A stretch of DNA of 64,000 nt from Streptosporangiaceae bacterium (GCA_025934375.1 JAICYD010000005.1:1-64000); one strand, 5' to 3'. Shown: positions 53,671 to 62,950, counted from the first letter of the stretch. Notes: a model not told the origin generated them from the letters alone. A program made the numbers and translations.

Positions 53671-54524
53671 CTGGCCGAGGCGAGCGCGGTGCCGTCGGGT
53701 GAGAACGCCGTCATGAACACCGAGTCGGTGTGCCCCTCCAGGGTGCGCAGCCCGGCGCCGGTCGCCGCCACCCACAGCCGGACGGTCGCGTCCTCGCTGG
53801 CGGTGGCCAGCAGCACGCCATCCGGGGAGAACGTCGCGCCCCACACGGTCTCGGAGTGCCCCGTGAGGGCCTGGACGCGGGCGCCGGTCGCGCTGTCCCA
53901 CAGCCGCACGGTGCCGTCGAAGCTCGCGGTGGCCACTATCTTGCCGTCCGGTGAGAACGCGGCCGAGGACACGATCCCCTCGTGGCCGGCCAGCACGTGC
54001 CGGCACGCGCCGGTCGCGGTGTCCCACAGCCGGGAGGTGCTGTCTCCCCCGGCGGTCACCAGTATCCGGCCATCGGGTGAGAACCGCGCCGCGTACACGA
54101 TGTCGGTGTGGCCCGCCAGCGTGGGGCCCGCCTGCCCCGTGGTCGGGTTCCACAGCCGCACCGACGCGTCATAGCTGGTGGTGGCCATCATCAGGCCATC
54201 GGGGGAGAAGGCGATGCCGAAGACGGGCAGGGTGTGCCCCTTCAGCTCGTGGATGAGGCGGCCGGAGGCGACGTCCCACACCCGCGGGGTGTCGTCGGCG
54301 CTGACCGTGGCGACGATGGCGCGCCCGGGCGAGAACGCGGCGGCGAAGACCGGCTCGCAGTGGCCCGCCAGCGTGTGCACCGTCTCGCCGGTCGCCACGT
54401 TCCACAGCCGCGCGGTCGTGTCCTCGCTGGCCGTAGCCAGCAGGCTGCCATCGGGCGAGAACGCCACCGAGTTCACGGCCCCCGTGTGGCCGGCCAGGGT
54501 GCGGGCCACTTCGATAACGCTCAT
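53511..54524 (-). CDS. Stand-alone WD40 beta-propeller, eight blades
   Basis: 337 residues consisting almost only of WD40 repeats. Eight blades of about 42 residues each start with a GH pair (AGHTGAV, AGHCEPV, KGHTLPV, AGHTDIV, AGHEGIV, TGHSETV, EGHTDSV, TGHSNAV) and end LWN, VWD, LWN, LWD, LWD, LWV, LWD, LWAR. The repeats are very alike at protein level. No kinase, caspase or TIR domain is attached, unlike many bacterial WD40 proteins. Probably a protein-interaction scaffold. AAGG precedes the ATG. Confidence 0.93.
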   Translation of the reverse strand: MSVIEVARTLAGHTGAVNSVAFSPDGSLLATASEDTTARLWNVATGETVHTLAGHCEPVFAAAFSPGRAIVATVSADDTPRVWDVASGRLIHELKGHTLPVFGIAFSPDGLMMATTSYDASVRLWNPTTGQAGPTLAGHTDIVYAARFSPDGRILVTAGGDSTSRLWDTATGACRHVLAGHEGIVSSAAFSPDGKIVATASFDGTVRLWDSATGARVQALTGHSETVWGATFSPDGVLLATASEDATVRLWVAATGAGLRTLEGHTDSVFMTAFSPDGTALASASYDSTVRLWDPVSGKTVSTLTGHSNAVNFVAFSPDGKLLATASADATARLWAR

Positions 54525-54751
54525 GCCACTCGCCTTCTGGGGTACCTCGCTGGCCCGGGTTACCTCGCGGGCGCGGCCAGCGGTGCTGATGCGCGCGCTA
54601 CATTCTGCACGCTCCAGACGCCAGCGATGTCATTTTCGCGGCCCTGTTAGGCACAATGCATCACTTCGTGACATTCCGGATGCGCTTGCCGACGTTTGCG
54701 GGCATCAATTCCGGCCCGTTACGCCGCGTCCGCGTCGGCTACGCTTCCAGG

Positions 54752-55789
54752 GTGCGTCTGGAGGCGGTGGGCAAGCGGTACGGGGCGCGGCAGCCCTGGG
54801 TAGTGCGGGACGTGAGCCTCGACGTCGGCCCCGGGCGGCTGGTGCGGGTTTCCGGGCGCAACGGCAGCGGCAAGTCGACGCTGCTGAAGGTGGCCGCCGG
54901 GGTCTGCCTGCCGTCGGCCGGCCGGGTAACCGGGCGGCCGAGGGTCGGCTACGTGCCCGAGCGGTTCCCGGGCGGGCTGCCATTTTCCGCGCGGGAGTAC
55001 CTGCTGCACATGGCGCGGCTGCACGGGCTGCGCGGCGCCGCCGGCGGCCGCGCGGTGGATGAGTGGCTGGAGCGGCTCGGCGCCGCCGACTACGCCGGGG
55101 CGCCGCTGCGCTCGCTGTCCAAGGGCATGTGCCAGAAGGTCGCCATCGCGCAGGCGCTGCTGCCGCGGCCGGGGCTGCTGGTGCTGGATGAGGCGTGGAC
55201 GGGGCTGGATCAGGCCGCCAGGGAGACGCTGGACGCGGCCATTACCGAGCGCGTGGCCGACGGGGCGATCTCGCTGTTCGTGGACCACGACCCGGCGCGC
55301 CTGGCCGGGCGGGCCAGCCAGCGCTGGCAACTGGACGGCGCCGGGCGGGTCACGGTGGCCGAGGGCGACAATCCCGGCTCAGCTAACACTGCCCCTGAAA
55401 GCACTGCCCCTGAAGCCACTGATCCTGAAACCACTGCCCATGAAGACACTGATCCCGAAGGCACTGCCCGTGAAGACACGGCCTATGAAAGCACGGCCTA
55501 TGAAGACACTGCCTCCCCGCGGGTCGTGGTGATCGAGGTCGCGGGCCTGGAGGCAGGATCTCTGGCGACCGTGGGCGGCCTGCCCGGCGTGCTGTCGTGC
55601 GATGGCCCGGCCGTTCGCGTGCTGGCCGGCTACTCCGATGACGTGCTGCGGGCGTTGCTGGCGGGGGACGGCGTCCATGTGGCCAGCGTCCGGCCGGAGA
55701 CAGGACCGCCGGACACGGGAGCACCGGACAGGGCAGCAGCGGACAGGGCAGCGGACACAGGAGCAGCGGACAGGGCAGCACAGCGGTGA
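54752..55789 (+). CDS. ABC transporter ATP-binding protein with repeat linker
   Basis: 345 residues. Walker A GRNGSGKST near residue 38, signature LSKGMCQKV (a variant of LSGGQ), Walker B LLVLDEAWTGLD, and H-loop FVDHD. After the ATPase domain (about residue 205) there is a linker of eight T-A/D-x-E-x pentads, then about 75 residues with IEVAGLEAGSLATVGGLPGVLSCDGPAVRVLA, a domain seen after some exporter ATPases, then a PDTGAPDRAA-type repeat tail. GTG 54752 is preferred; TACGCT seven bases upstream suggests a leaderless mRNA. The next gene overlaps by 4 bp and encodes the membrane partner. Confidence 0.85.
   Translation: MRLEAVGKRYGARQPWVVRDVSLDVGPGRLVRVSGRNGSGKSTLLKVAAGVCLPSAGRVTGRPRVGYVPERFPGGLPFSAREYLLHMARLHGLRGAAGGRAVDEWLERLGAADYAGAPLRSLSKGMCQKVAIAQALLPRPGLLVLDEAWTGLDQAARETLDAAITERVADGAISLFVDHDPARLAGRASQRWQLDGAGRVTVAEGDNPGSANTAPESTAPEATDPETTAHEDTDPEGTAREDTAYESTAYEDTASPRVVVIEVAGLEAGSLATVGGLPGVLSCDGPAVRVLAGYSDDVLRALLAGDGVHVASVRPETGPPDTGAPDRAAADRAADTGAADRAAQR
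55388..55507 (+). repeat. 15-bp degenerate tandem repeat in ABC ATPase linker, eight units
   Basis: Units such as ACTGCCCCTGAAAGC and ACTGATCCTGAAACC; every unit keeps AC(T/G)G and GAA. Encodes pentads TAPES, TAPEA, TDPET, TAHED and so on. A second degenerate array around 55700-55785 encodes the Asp/Arg/Ala tail. Confidence 0.92.
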
Positions 55790-56445
55790 TCGCCCTGCTG
55801 CGCTACCAGGCCGCGATCTTGCTGCGCTCGCACCGGTGGATCTTCCCGCTCATCCTCTACGGCTTGCTGGTCGCTGTCAGCGACGAGGGCGCGGTGCCGC
55901 TGGCGGGCGGGCTGGACTGGAGCGCCGCCATGCTCGTCCCGGCCGTCGCGCTGCTGACCAGGTCGATGGTCACCGCCGAGCCGGCCGCCGCGCGGGCCGT
56001 CGTCGCGGCCGCCTGCGGCCCGGCCAGGGCGCAGGTCGCGGCGCTGGCCACCGCGCTGGGGGCCGGGGTGGTGCTCGGGCTGGGCGGCGCCTGCTTTGAG
56101 CTGCTCGCCAGCCAGCGCCCGCCGGGCCACGCCCTCGCCACGACGCTCGGCGGCGGGCTGGCGGTCGCGGTCGTCTGCCTGCTAGTCGGCTCGGCGGCCG
56201 GCGCGGTGTGCAACTTCCCCGTGCTCCGGCATCCCGGCGTCACCTTGCTCAGCACGGTCACGGCGGTGGTGATCGCGCTGGTCGCCGGCATCTCGCCCGC
56301 GGCCGCCGCGCTCAAGCACACCGGGACCGGCCTGGCGGCCGGAGCCGGCCCGCACTGGCCGGGCCTGGTGCCGTCCGCCGCGGCGGCCTGCCTGCTCGCC
56401 AGCACCTGGGCGGTCTCGGCGCTGGCCGCCGCCCGGCGGGGGTAG
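55786..56445 (+). CDS. Membrane protein, probable permease partner of the ABC ATPase
   Basis: 219 residues with about six hydrophobic segments (WIFPLILYGLLVAV, VAALATALGAGVVLGLGG, LAVAVVCLLVGSAAGAV, LLSTVTAVVIALVAGI, AAAACLLASTWAVSAL). Starts with GTGA overlapping the ATPase stop, so they form a two-gene exporter of the ABC-2 kind. Sequence family not recognised beyond that. Substrate unknown. Confidence 0.75.
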   Translation: MIALLRYQAAILLRSHRWIFPLILYGLLVAVSDEGAVPLAGGLDWSAAMLVPAVALLTRSMVTAEPAAARAVVAAACGPARAQVAALATALGAGVVLGLGGACFELLASQRPPGHALATTLGGGLAVAVVCLLVGSAAGAVCNFPVLRHPGVTLLSTVTAVVIALVAGISPAAAALKHTGTGLAAGAGPHWPGLVPSAAAACLLASTWAVSALAAARRG

Positions 56446-56576
56446 GCCACGTGGGTAACCACGAGGGGCAGGCTGGGCGGGCGCTAAACCGAGGGTCCTA
56501 CAGGCGTCGCGCATCGAGGTCGTAGGCTAGCCACCGGGCACCGGGCACCCGGCACCATGACCGCGGGAGGAAGTCC

Positions 56577-57818
56577 ATGACAGAGCCGTCTGTGCTGGGG
56601 ATCGTGCTGGCCGGCGGGGCTGGTACCCGGCTGGCGCCGCTGACCGATGACCGGGCCAAGCCAGCAGTGCCGTTCGGCGGGGTATACCGGCTCATCGACT
56701 TCGCGCTGTCTAACCTGGCCAACGCCGGGATCCGCAAGATGTGCGTGCTGACCCAGTACAAGAGCCACAGCCTGGACCGGCACATCACCACCACGTGGCG
56801 GCTGACCGACCTGCTCGGCAACTACGTGACGCCGGTGCCGGCGCAGCAGCGGCTCGGCCCGCACTGGTACACGGGGTCGGCCGACGCCATCTACCAGTCG
56901 ATGAACCTGATCAATGACGACAACCCGGACCTGGTGGTCGTCGTCGGCGCCGACCACGTCTACCGGATGGACGTGCGCCAGATCATCGCCCAGCACCTGG
57001 AGCACGACGCCGGGGTGACGGTCGCGGCGCTGCCGGTCAGCCGCCAGGACGCCAAGGCCTTCGGCATCGTCGGCGTGGCCGATGACGGGCGGACGATCAC
57101 CAGCTTCCTGGAAAAGCCCGCCGACCCGCCACCGCTGCCGGACTCGCCGGATGAGTCGTTCGCGTCCATGGGCATCTACGTGTTCAGCACCGACGTGCTC
57201 AAGGACGCGCTGCGCCGCGACGCCAAGGACGAAGACAGCCGCCACGACCTCGGCGGGAACCTCATCCCGATGCTGGTCGAGGGCGGGGCCGCGCAGGCCT
57301 ATGACTTCCTCACCAACCAGGTGCCCGGCGCGACCGAACGCGACGCCGGCTACTGGCGCGACGTCGGGACGATCGACGCCTACTTCGACGCGCACATGGA
57401 CCTGCGCAGCGTCGCGCCGCTGTTCAACCTGTACAACGCGAAGTGGCCGATCCTGACGCACATGCCGTCGATGCCGCCGGCCAAGTTCGTGCACGACACC
57501 GGGGACCGGATCGGCCGGGCCATCGACAGCCTCGTCTCCAACGGCGTCATCGTCTCCGGCGGCCTGGTCCGCCAGTCCGTGCTGTCCCCCGGCGTCCGCG
57601 TCAACAGCTGGGCGCGGGTGGAGTGCTCGGTCGTCTTGCACGATGTCCAGGTCGGCCGGCGCGCGGTGGTGCAGAACGCGATCATCGACAAGAACGTGGT
57701 CATCCCGCCGGGCGCGCAGATCGGGGTGGACAAGGAGCATGACCTCGCCCGCGGGTTCGCGGTGTCGCCGGGCGGCATCACCGTGGTCGGCAAGGGACAG
57801 GAGGTGCCCTTGTTATGA
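56577..57818 (+). CDS. glgC: Glucose-1-phosphate adenylyltransferase GlgC
   Basis: Makes ADP-glucose from ATP and glucose-1-phosphate for glycogen or alpha-glucan synthesis. 413 residues. N-terminal nucleotidyltransferase: [76 protein letters not shown] (blocks). C-terminal left-handed beta-helix with [42 protein letters not shown] (blocks). Start with GGGAGG eight bases upstream. Overlaps glgA by 4 bp. Confidence 0.97.
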   Translation: MTEPSVLGIVLAGGAGTRLAPLTDDRAKPAVPFGGVYRLIDFALSNLANAGIRKMCVLTQYKSHSLDRHITTTWRLTDLLGNYVTPVPAQQRLGPHWYTGSADAIYQSMNLINDDNPDLVVVVGADHVYRMDVRQIIAQHLEHDAGVTVAALPVSRQDAKAFGIVGVADDGRTITSFLEKPADPPPLPDSPDESFASMGIYVFSTDVLKDALRRDAKDEDSRHDLGGNLIPMLVEGGAAQAYDFLTNQVPGATERDAGYWRDVGTIDAYFDAHMDLRSVAPLFNLYNAKWPILTHMPSMPPAKFVHDTGDRIGRAIDSLVSNGVIVSGGLVRQSVLSPGVRVNSWARVECSVVLHDVQVGRRAVVQNAIIDKNVVIPPGAQIGVDKEHDLARGFAVSPGGITVVGKGQEVPLL

Positions 57819-58951
57819 AGGTCGCCCTCCTCACCCGCGAGTACCCGCCCGAGGTCTACGGCGGCGCCGGCGTGCACGTGGAGTACCTGGCCCGCGAGCT
57901 GGCCCCGCTCGTCGGCCTGACGGTGCACTGCCAGGGCGCGGACCGGCCCGCCGCGGTCGCGCACCGGCCCGCGCCCGGCCTGCGGGACGCGGTGCTGCGC
58001 ACGTTTTCCGCCGACTTGTCCATGGCCGACGCGGTCGCGGGCACGGACCTGGTCCACTCCCACACCTGGTACGCCAACCTCGCCGGGCACCTGGCGTCGC
58101 TGCGCTACGGCATCCCGCACGTGATGACCATGCACTCGCTGGAGCCGCTGCGCCCGTGGAAGGCGGAGCAGCTGGGGGGCGGCTATGCCCTGTCCTCCTG
58201 GGCGGAGCAGGTGGCCGCCACCTCCGCCGCCGCGGTGGTCGCGGTCTCCGAGGGCATGCGCGCCGACGTCCGCGCCGCGTACCCCGATATCCCGCCCGAA
58301 CGAATCCGGGTGATCCGCAATGGGATCGACACCTCGCAGTACGCGCCCGACCCCGGGACCGACGTCCTGGTCAAGCACGGCATCGACACGTCGCGGCCGT
58401 ACGTGATCTTCGTGGGCCGCATCACCCGGCAGAAGGGCCTCCCGGTCCTGCTGCGGGCGGCCTCCGCGCTGGACCCGTCCGCGCAGCTCGTGCTGTGCGC
58501 CGGCGCGCCCGACACCCGAGAGCTCGCCGCCGAGGTCTCCGAGCTGGTCGCCGGGTTGCAGGCGTCCCGGTCCGGCGTGATCTGGATCCCGGAGATGCTG
58601 CCCAAGCCGTCAGTGATCCAGCTGCTGACGCACGCGGTAGCGTTCGCGTGCCCGTCGGTGTACGAGCCGCTGGGCATCGTGAACCTGGAGGCGATGGCCT
58701 GCGGGACGGCGGTCGCCGGCTCCTCCGTCGGCGGCATCCCCGAGGTCGTCGACGACGGCGTCACCGGACTGCTGGTCCCCCCCGATGACCCGGCCGCGCT
58801 CGCGGACGCGCTGAACGCGCTGCTGAGCGACCCGGACCGGGCGCGCGCTTATGGCGACGCCGGGCGGGCCCGCGCGGTCGGCGAGTTCAGCTGGTCGGCG
58901 ATCGCGTCCGAGACCGTCGCCCTCTACCGCGAGCTCACGGCCATCCCTTAG
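57815..58951 (+). CDS. glgA: Glycogen synthase, actinobacterial GlgA/GlgM type
   Basis: GT4 glycosyltransferase of 378 residues, the short actinobacterial class, shown in mycobacteria to make maltose-1-phosphate from ADP-glucose and glucose-1-phosphate. Blocks: [75 protein letters not shown] and the nucleotide-binding E-x7-E region [22 protein letters not shown] overlap with glgC shows coupled translation. Confidence 0.93.
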   Translation: MKVALLTREYPPEVYGGAGVHVEYLARELAPLVGLTVHCQGADRPAAVAHRPAPGLRDAVLRTFSADLSMADAVAGTDLVHSHTWYANLAGHLASLRYGIPHVMTMHSLEPLRPWKAEQLGGGYALSSWAEQVAATSAAAVVAVSEGMRADVRAAYPDIPPERIRVIRNGIDTSQYAPDPGTDVLVKHGIDTSRPYVIFVGRITRQKGLPVLLRAASALDPSAQLVLCAGAPDTRELAAEVSELVAGLQASRSGVIWIPEMLPKPSVIQLLTHAVAFACPSVYEPLGIVNLEAMACGTAVAGSSVGGIPEVVDDGVTGLLVPPDDPAALADALNALLSDPDRARAYGDAGRARAVGEFSWSAIASETVALYRELTAIP

Positions 58952-59352
58952 TCCTGCTTACGGGCGATGGCCTCGGCCAGCTCTCCCTTGGACATCGTCG
59001 AGCGGCCCTTGATTCCGAGGTCGGCGGCCCGCTTGAGCAGGTCCTTCTTGGTGTTTCCGTAGTAGTCCACGCCGCCGTAGGCCTTGCCGTGGTTCTGGCG
59101 GGCGCGCGGGCTGGCGGCACGCGGGTCCGACGGGCCCTTGTGGTCCTTCGGCTCCCAGTGATCGCCGCGCTTCTCGAAGGTGTGCTTGAGCGCCGCGTAC
59201 GCGACCCGGTTAGCGCGCTCCTCATCGCCGTACTGGTCAAGCGCGCTGTCGTGCGCCTTGGCGAAGGTTTCCTGTGCCTTCTTCGGCGAGCGCCGTATCG
59301 TCCCCGGAAGCTCTCCCGTGATCGGCTCGCCGTCCTTGCCTGTCTTGGGCAT
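58948..59352 (-). CDS. ChaB-family protein with Rho-N-like C-terminus
   Basis: 134 residues. N-terminal ChaB domain: LPGTIRRSPKKAQETFAKAHDSALDQYGDEERANRVAYAALKHTFEK (blocks). Tail: KKDLLKRAADLGIKGRSTMSKGELAEAIARKQ, a SAP/Rho-N helix pair that may bind nucleic acid. ChaB was linked to cation transport in E. coli but in actinobacteria is mostly a stress-linked protein of unknown function. AAGGAGG precedes the ATG. It converges with glgA (4-bp overlap) and is divergent from the gas vesicle operon. Confidence 0.88.
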   Translation of the reverse strand: MPKTGKDGEPITGELPGTIRRSPKKAQETFAKAHDSALDQYGDEERANRVAYAALKHTFEKRGDHWEPKDHKGPSDPRAASPRARQNHGKAYGGVDYYGNTKKDLLKRAADLGIKGRSTMSKGELAEAIARKQD

Positions 59353-59407
59353 CCGGATCCTCCTTCTCTCCCTGCCCGTTCTCCCCGGCCGCGTCTCCCC
59401 CTAGTCG

Positions 59408-59433
59408 CCGGGTATACGCGTCCCGCTACCCGG
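59408..59433. promoter_or_regulatory. Inverted repeat with GGGTAT, possible stress promoter
   Basis: CCGGGTA (59408-59414) and TACCCGG (59427-59433), 12 bp apart, in the gap between chaB and the gvp operon. GGGTAT at 59410 resembles a sigma-B class -10, with GTCT 13 bp upstream. Confidence 0.4.
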
Positions 59434-59486
59434 TGTCCCTGGCTGAAACCAAGGACTCGCTCGTGAGGGCGAATTTCGGCGGGATC

Positions 59487-59511
59487 GTTTTCAGCACCGA
59501 TCGACGGGTAG
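59487..59511 (+). promoter_or_regulatory. Sigma-B/sigma-F class promoter for the gas vesicle operon
   Basis: GTTT at 59487-59490, 15-bp spacer, GGGTAG at 59506-59511. This fits the actinobacterial general-stress consensus (GTTT-N15-GGGTAT or G-N-N-T-N14-16-GGGTAC/T). The start site would be near 59518, some 38 nt before ATG 59556 and its AAGGAGG site. Confidence 0.65.
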
Positions 59512-59555
59512 CGGGCCAGACCATCGCTAGAAAATCCCGTGCGAAGGAGGCTGAG

Positions 59556-60242
59556 ATGAAAGGCAGCACGCGAGCCGCGATGGCGCTTGGCGTCGGCTAC
59601 CTGCTCGGCAGGAACCGCAAGTTGCGCACCGCGACGGTCATGGCCGTCGCCACGGCGGCCGGCGGCACGAACATAGGCAGCCTCGCCATGCGGCGCGGCG
59701 CGAAGATGCTCGTCAGTTCGGGCGTCATGGACAAGGTGCCGCCACAGGTCGGCGACCTCGTGGACGTCGTGCGCGGTGACCTGCTGCAGGCAGGCAAGGG
59801 CGCGGCGACCTCGGCGGTGAGCGGCCGGATCGACTCACTGACGGACTCGCTGCACAGCCGCGCCGAGCGGCTGCGTAACCCGGAGGCCGCCGTCTCCGAA
59901 GGCGCCGACGCCGCCGGTAAGGCGGCTGGCGGTGCGGCGAGGGGAGCCGCCAAGGCGGGACGCGGCGCGGCCGGGTCCGCCGGCTCCGCTACGCGACGCC
60001 TGCGCGGCCGCGGCCGCGATGAGGCCGAAGAGGACCGCGAGGACGAGACGGCTGAAGAGCCGGTGGACGACGAGGCCTACTCCGACGAGGCGGCCGACGA
60101 CGAGGAAGAGTACGCGGACGACGAGTACGCGGACGAGGACTACGACGACGCCGAGCCCGAAGAGGGCGACGACGCCGAGCCCGAAGAGCGGGAAGCGCCC
60201 GCGCGCCGCGCTCGCCGCCCGGTCGCCCGCACGAGGAGGTAG
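59556..60242 (+). CDS. Gas vesicle cluster protein, GvpY-like
   Basis: 228 residues. The N-terminal part (GVGYLLGRNRKLRTATVMAVATAAGG) is amphipathic or weakly hydrophobic and typical of the gvp-linked protein that is often labelled DNA primase by error in streptomycete genomes. A middle helical stretch (QVGDLVDVVRGDLLQAGKGAATSAVSGRIDSLTDSL) precedes an Ala/Gly-rich linker and a highly acidic Asp/Glu/Tyr tail ending in an Arg-rich patch (RRARRPVARTRR). Start by AAGGAGG. First gene of the operon; the next begins 6 bp later. Role unknown; the acidic-basic tail suggests interaction with other vesicle proteins. Confidence 0.72.
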   Translation: MKGSTRAAMALGVGYLLGRNRKLRTATVMAVATAAGGTNIGSLAMRRGAKMLVSSGVMDKVPPQVGDLVDVVRGDLLQAGKGAATSAVSGRIDSLTDSLHSRAERLRNPEAAVSEGADAAGKAAGGAARGAAKAGRGAAGSAGSATRRLRGRGRDEAEEDREDETAEEPVDDEAYSDEAADDEEEYADDEYADEDYDDAEPEEGDDAEPEEREAPARRARRPVARTRR

Positions 60243-60248
60243 CCGGCC

Positions 60249-61421
60249 ATGGCACGCGCAACTGAATCCAAGCCGAGCGGGCCCGTCGACCGGCTCAAGG
60301 TCGAGGCCGGCGGCCTGGTCAACGCGCTGACCGACCGCGCCCTGTCAAAGGTGCAGGGGAAGGTCGAAGGCGCGACCAGCCGCTTGACGGACTTCGCCGA
60401 AGGGGGCGGCGGACCCGGCCTGATGGCCGCGGTGACCGGCGCCCGGAATGCGGCCGAGGGCAAGAGCCCGGCCCGGTCGTTCCTCAGCGCCGGCGTCGCC
60501 GGCGTCAAGGAGAAGGTGAAGGGCATGTTCGGCGGCGGCAAGGGCGGCGGTGGCCGCAAGAAGCTCAAGCTCACCAACATCGTCGAGATGATCGACGTGG
60601 GCGTCCCGGTGCGGGTCGCCTACAACCAGTGGACGTCGTTCCCCGACTTCCCCACCTTCACCAAGAAGGTGGAGACCGTCGACCGCAGCCGCGAGGACGA
60701 GACCAAGCTCAACTGGAAGGCCCAGGTCCTCTGGTCGCACCGGACGTGGGAGGCCTCGATCGTCGACCAGCGGCCGGACGAGCGGATCGTGTGGCGCTCC
60801 AAGGGCCAGAAGGGACATGTCGACGGCACCGTGACGTTCCACGAGCTGGGGCCGTCGCTGACCCGGATCATCGTCGTCCTTGAGTACCACCCGCAGGGGC
60901 TGTTCGAGCGGACCGGCAACATCTGGCGCGCGCAAGGGCGCCGGGTCCGGCTGGAGCTCAAGCACTTCCAGCGGCACGTGATGACCAACACCGCCCTGCA
61001 CCCCGACGACGTCGAGGGCTGGCGGGGGGTCATCGAGGACGGCGAGGTCGTCAAGAGCCACGAGGACGCGCTCGGCGAGGAAGGCCGCGAGCCGGGTGAC
61101 CAGCGGCGTGGCCGTCGGCGGCGTGGCGGGCAAGCTGACGAGGAGAACGACGGCAAGTCTCGCTCCGATGAGCGAGACAGCGAAATGGACGCCGACGAGG
61201 GCGCCGGCGAAGAGCCGGAGGCCGAGTCGGCGGATGAGCCAGAAGACGAGGGCGAGACCGGAGCGGACGACAACGGCCAGCGACGGCCCGCCGTGCGGCG
61301 CTCCAGCCGCGGCAGCGGTAGCGGCAACGGCAGTGCGGGCCGGGGCAGCCGGTCTGGCAGCGGCCGCGGTAGCGGCACCCGGCGTGCCCCCGCCCGCACG
61401 ACACGAGGAGGGGACAGCTAA
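60249..61421 (+). CDS. SRPBCC-family gas vesicle cluster protein, GvpZ-like
   Basis: 390 residues. A Lys/Ala-rich N-terminal 100 residues resembles the preceding gene (GLVNALTDRALSKVQGKVEG). A START/SRPBCC fold follows at about residues 115-245: IDVGVPVRVAYNQWTSFPDFPTFTKKVETV, ERIVWRSKGQKGHVDGTVTF and LTRIIVVLEYHPQGLFE. The tail is acidic then Ser/Gly/Arg-rich and disordered. Such SRPBCC proteins are a fixed part of streptomycete gvp clusters; their ligand is unknown. Its TAA stop directly abuts the gvpA ATG. Confidence 0.8.
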   Translation: MARATESKPSGPVDRLKVEAGGLVNALTDRALSKVQGKVEGATSRLTDFAEGGGGPGLMAAVTGARNAAEGKSPARSFLSAGVAGVKEKVKGMFGGGKGGGGRKKLKLTNIVEMIDVGVPVRVAYNQWTSFPDFPTFTKKVETVDRSREDETKLNWKAQVLWSHRTWEASIVDQRPDERIVWRSKGQKGHVDGTVTFHELGPSLTRIIVVLEYHPQGLFERTGNIWRAQGRRVRLELKHFQRHVMTNTALHPDDVEGWRGVIEDGEVVKSHEDALGEEGREPGDQRRGRRRRGGQADEENDGKSRSDERDSEMDADEGAGEEPEAESADEPEDEGETGADDNGQRRPAVRRSSRGSGSGNGSAGRGSRSGSGRGSGTRRAPARTTRGGDS

Positions 61422-61805
61422 ATGACGACAGGACTACAGCAAGGCGGCGGGGGCGTAGCCTCGCGCCCGAACTCATCCGGCCTGGCCGACGTCATCGACA
61501 CCATCCTGGACAAGGGCCTGGTCATCGACGCGTACGTGCGCGTCTCACTGGTCGGCATCGAGCTGGTGACGGTCGACGCGCGCATCGTGGTGGCGAGCGT
61601 GGACACCTACCTTCGGTTCGCCGAGGCGGTCAACCGGCTCGACATCTCCAAGGAGAAGGAGGGGCTGCCCGGCCTCGTGGGCGACATGGAGGAAGGCGGC
61701 GCCAAGCACAAGACCAAGGGCGCGCTGGACGCGGCGGGCGACAAGCTCCGCGAGCTCGCGTCGGACTCACGTGAAGAGGAGCGCGCGCCCCGCCGGGGGC
61801 GCTGA
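61422..61805 (+). CDS. gvpA: Gas vesicle structural protein GvpA
   Basis: 127 residues. The small hydrophobic shell protein: [53 protein letters not shown] covers the helix-strand-strand-helix core in parts. The C-terminal extension of about 55 charged residues is typical of actinobacterial GvpA and longer than the 70-residue cyanobacterial form. Strong GAGGAGGGG site. Confidence 0.93.
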   Translation: MTTGLQQGGGGVASRPNSSGLADVIDTILDKGLVIDAYVRVSLVGIELVTVDARIVVASVDTYLRFAEAVNRLDISKEKEGLPGLVGDMEEGGAKHKTKGALDAAGDKLRELASDSREEERAPRRGR

Positions 61806-61825
61806 GGGCAAGGGGAGACGAAGGC

Positions 61826-62614
61826 ATGACAACGCAAACCGAGACGGGGATCTACGTGTACGGGATCCTTCCCGGCGACGTGGAGCTGGAGGAGGATACC
61901 CCCGGGGTGGGCGAGCCGCCGTCCCCGGTCCGCCTGGTGAAGTTCCGCGACATCGCGGCGCTCGTCAGCGACGTGGACATCGCCAAGCCACTGGGCACCC
62001 CGCAAGACCTGATGGCCCACGAGGACCTGCTCGACGCGAGCGCGGCCGAGGTGCCGGTGCTCCCGATGAAGTTCGGCGCCGTGGTCGCGAACGAGGACGC
62101 GGTGACCGCCGAGCTCCTCGAGCCGCATTACGACGGGTTCCGCGCGGCGCTGGAGCAGCTGGAAGGGGTCGCCGAGTACGTCGTCAAGGGCCGCTACGTC
62201 GAGCAGGCGATCCTGGCCGAGATCCTGGCCGAGAACCCGGCCGCCGCCGACCTGGCCCAGCAGGCCACCGCGGCCGGCGCCGACCTCATGGCCAGCCGGG
62301 AGCAGCAGATTCAGCTCGGCGAGATGATCGGCCAGGCGGTCGAGGCCAAGCGGGAGCAGGACACCCGGGTGCTGGGCGATGCCCTGGCCGGCCAGGTGAA
62401 CGCGAGCGTGGTGCGCCCGCCCTCCCACGAGCTGGACGCCGTGCATGTCGCGTTCCTCATCGATGTCAATGACGCACGGCGGCTGGAGCAGGCGCTGACC
62501 AAGCTCGCGGCCGACTGGGATGGCCGGGTCGAACTGCAGCTGATCGGGCCGCTGGCGGCGTATGACTTCGTGGGCATGACGCCCCCGGACCCGTCGCAGT
62601 CACCGGGGGGCTGA
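61826..62614 (+). CDS. gvpF: Gas vesicle protein GvpF/GvpL family, first copy
   Basis: 262 residues. N-terminal ferredoxin-like domain TGIYVYGILPGDVELEED and FRDIAALVSDVD, then LMAHEDLLDASAAEVPVLPMKFGAVV, the hallmark segment, and the C-terminal domain VAFLIDVNDARRLEQALTKLAADWDGRVELQLIGPLAAYDFVG (in parts). GvpF is thought to bind the GvpA surface or nucleate assembly. Starts 20 bp after gvpA. Confidence 0.92.
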   Translation: MTTQTETGIYVYGILPGDVELEEDTPGVGEPPSPVRLVKFRDIAALVSDVDIAKPLGTPQDLMAHEDLLDASAAEVPVLPMKFGAVVANEDAVTAELLEPHYDGFRAALEQLEGVAEYVVKGRYVEQAILAEILAENPAAADLAQQATAAGADLMASREQQIQLGEMIGQAVEAKREQDTRVLGDALAGQVNASVVRPPSHELDAVHVAFLIDVNDARRLEQALTKLAADWDGRVELQLIGPLAAYDFVGMTPPDPSQSPGG

Positions 62615-62615
62615 C

Positions 62616-62945
62616 ATGGGGCTGCTGACGCTGCCGTTCAAGCTGCCGCTGCTGCCAGTAAAGGGCTTCCTCCGGCTCGGCGAGCTCATCCAGGAAGAGA
62701 CCGAGCGGCAACTGCACGATCCCGCCCGGATCAGGCGCGAGCTTGAGGAAGCCCAGTGGCAGCGGGCAGCCGGGAAGATCTCCGATGAGGAGCTGAGCCG
62801 GGCCGAGCATGACGCGGTCGCCCGGCTCGGCATGGGCGGTGCCGCCCGTCCCGGCGGTACCGCGCAAGCGGGGGGTAGCGGGGAAACCCGAGACACCGGC
62901 GGTAGCGATACCGCCGGCCCGAGCCGGACTATCGGCGGGAGCTGA
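62616..62945 (+). CDS. gvpG: Gas vesicle protein GvpG
   Basis: 109 residues. Family block at the N-terminus: MGLLTLPFKLPLLPVKGF, then LGELIQEETERQLHDPARIRRELEEAQWQRAAGKISDEEL (in parts), a helical hairpin. The tail is Gly-rich and extended. Starts one base after the gvpF stop. GvpG is an accessory assembly protein. Confidence 0.9.
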   Translation: MGLLTLPFKLPLLPVKGFLRLGELIQEETERQLHDPARIRRELEEAQWQRAAGKISDEELSRAEHDAVARLGMGGAARPGGTAQAGGSGETRDTGGSDTAGPSRTIGGS

Positions 62946-62950
62946 GCATC

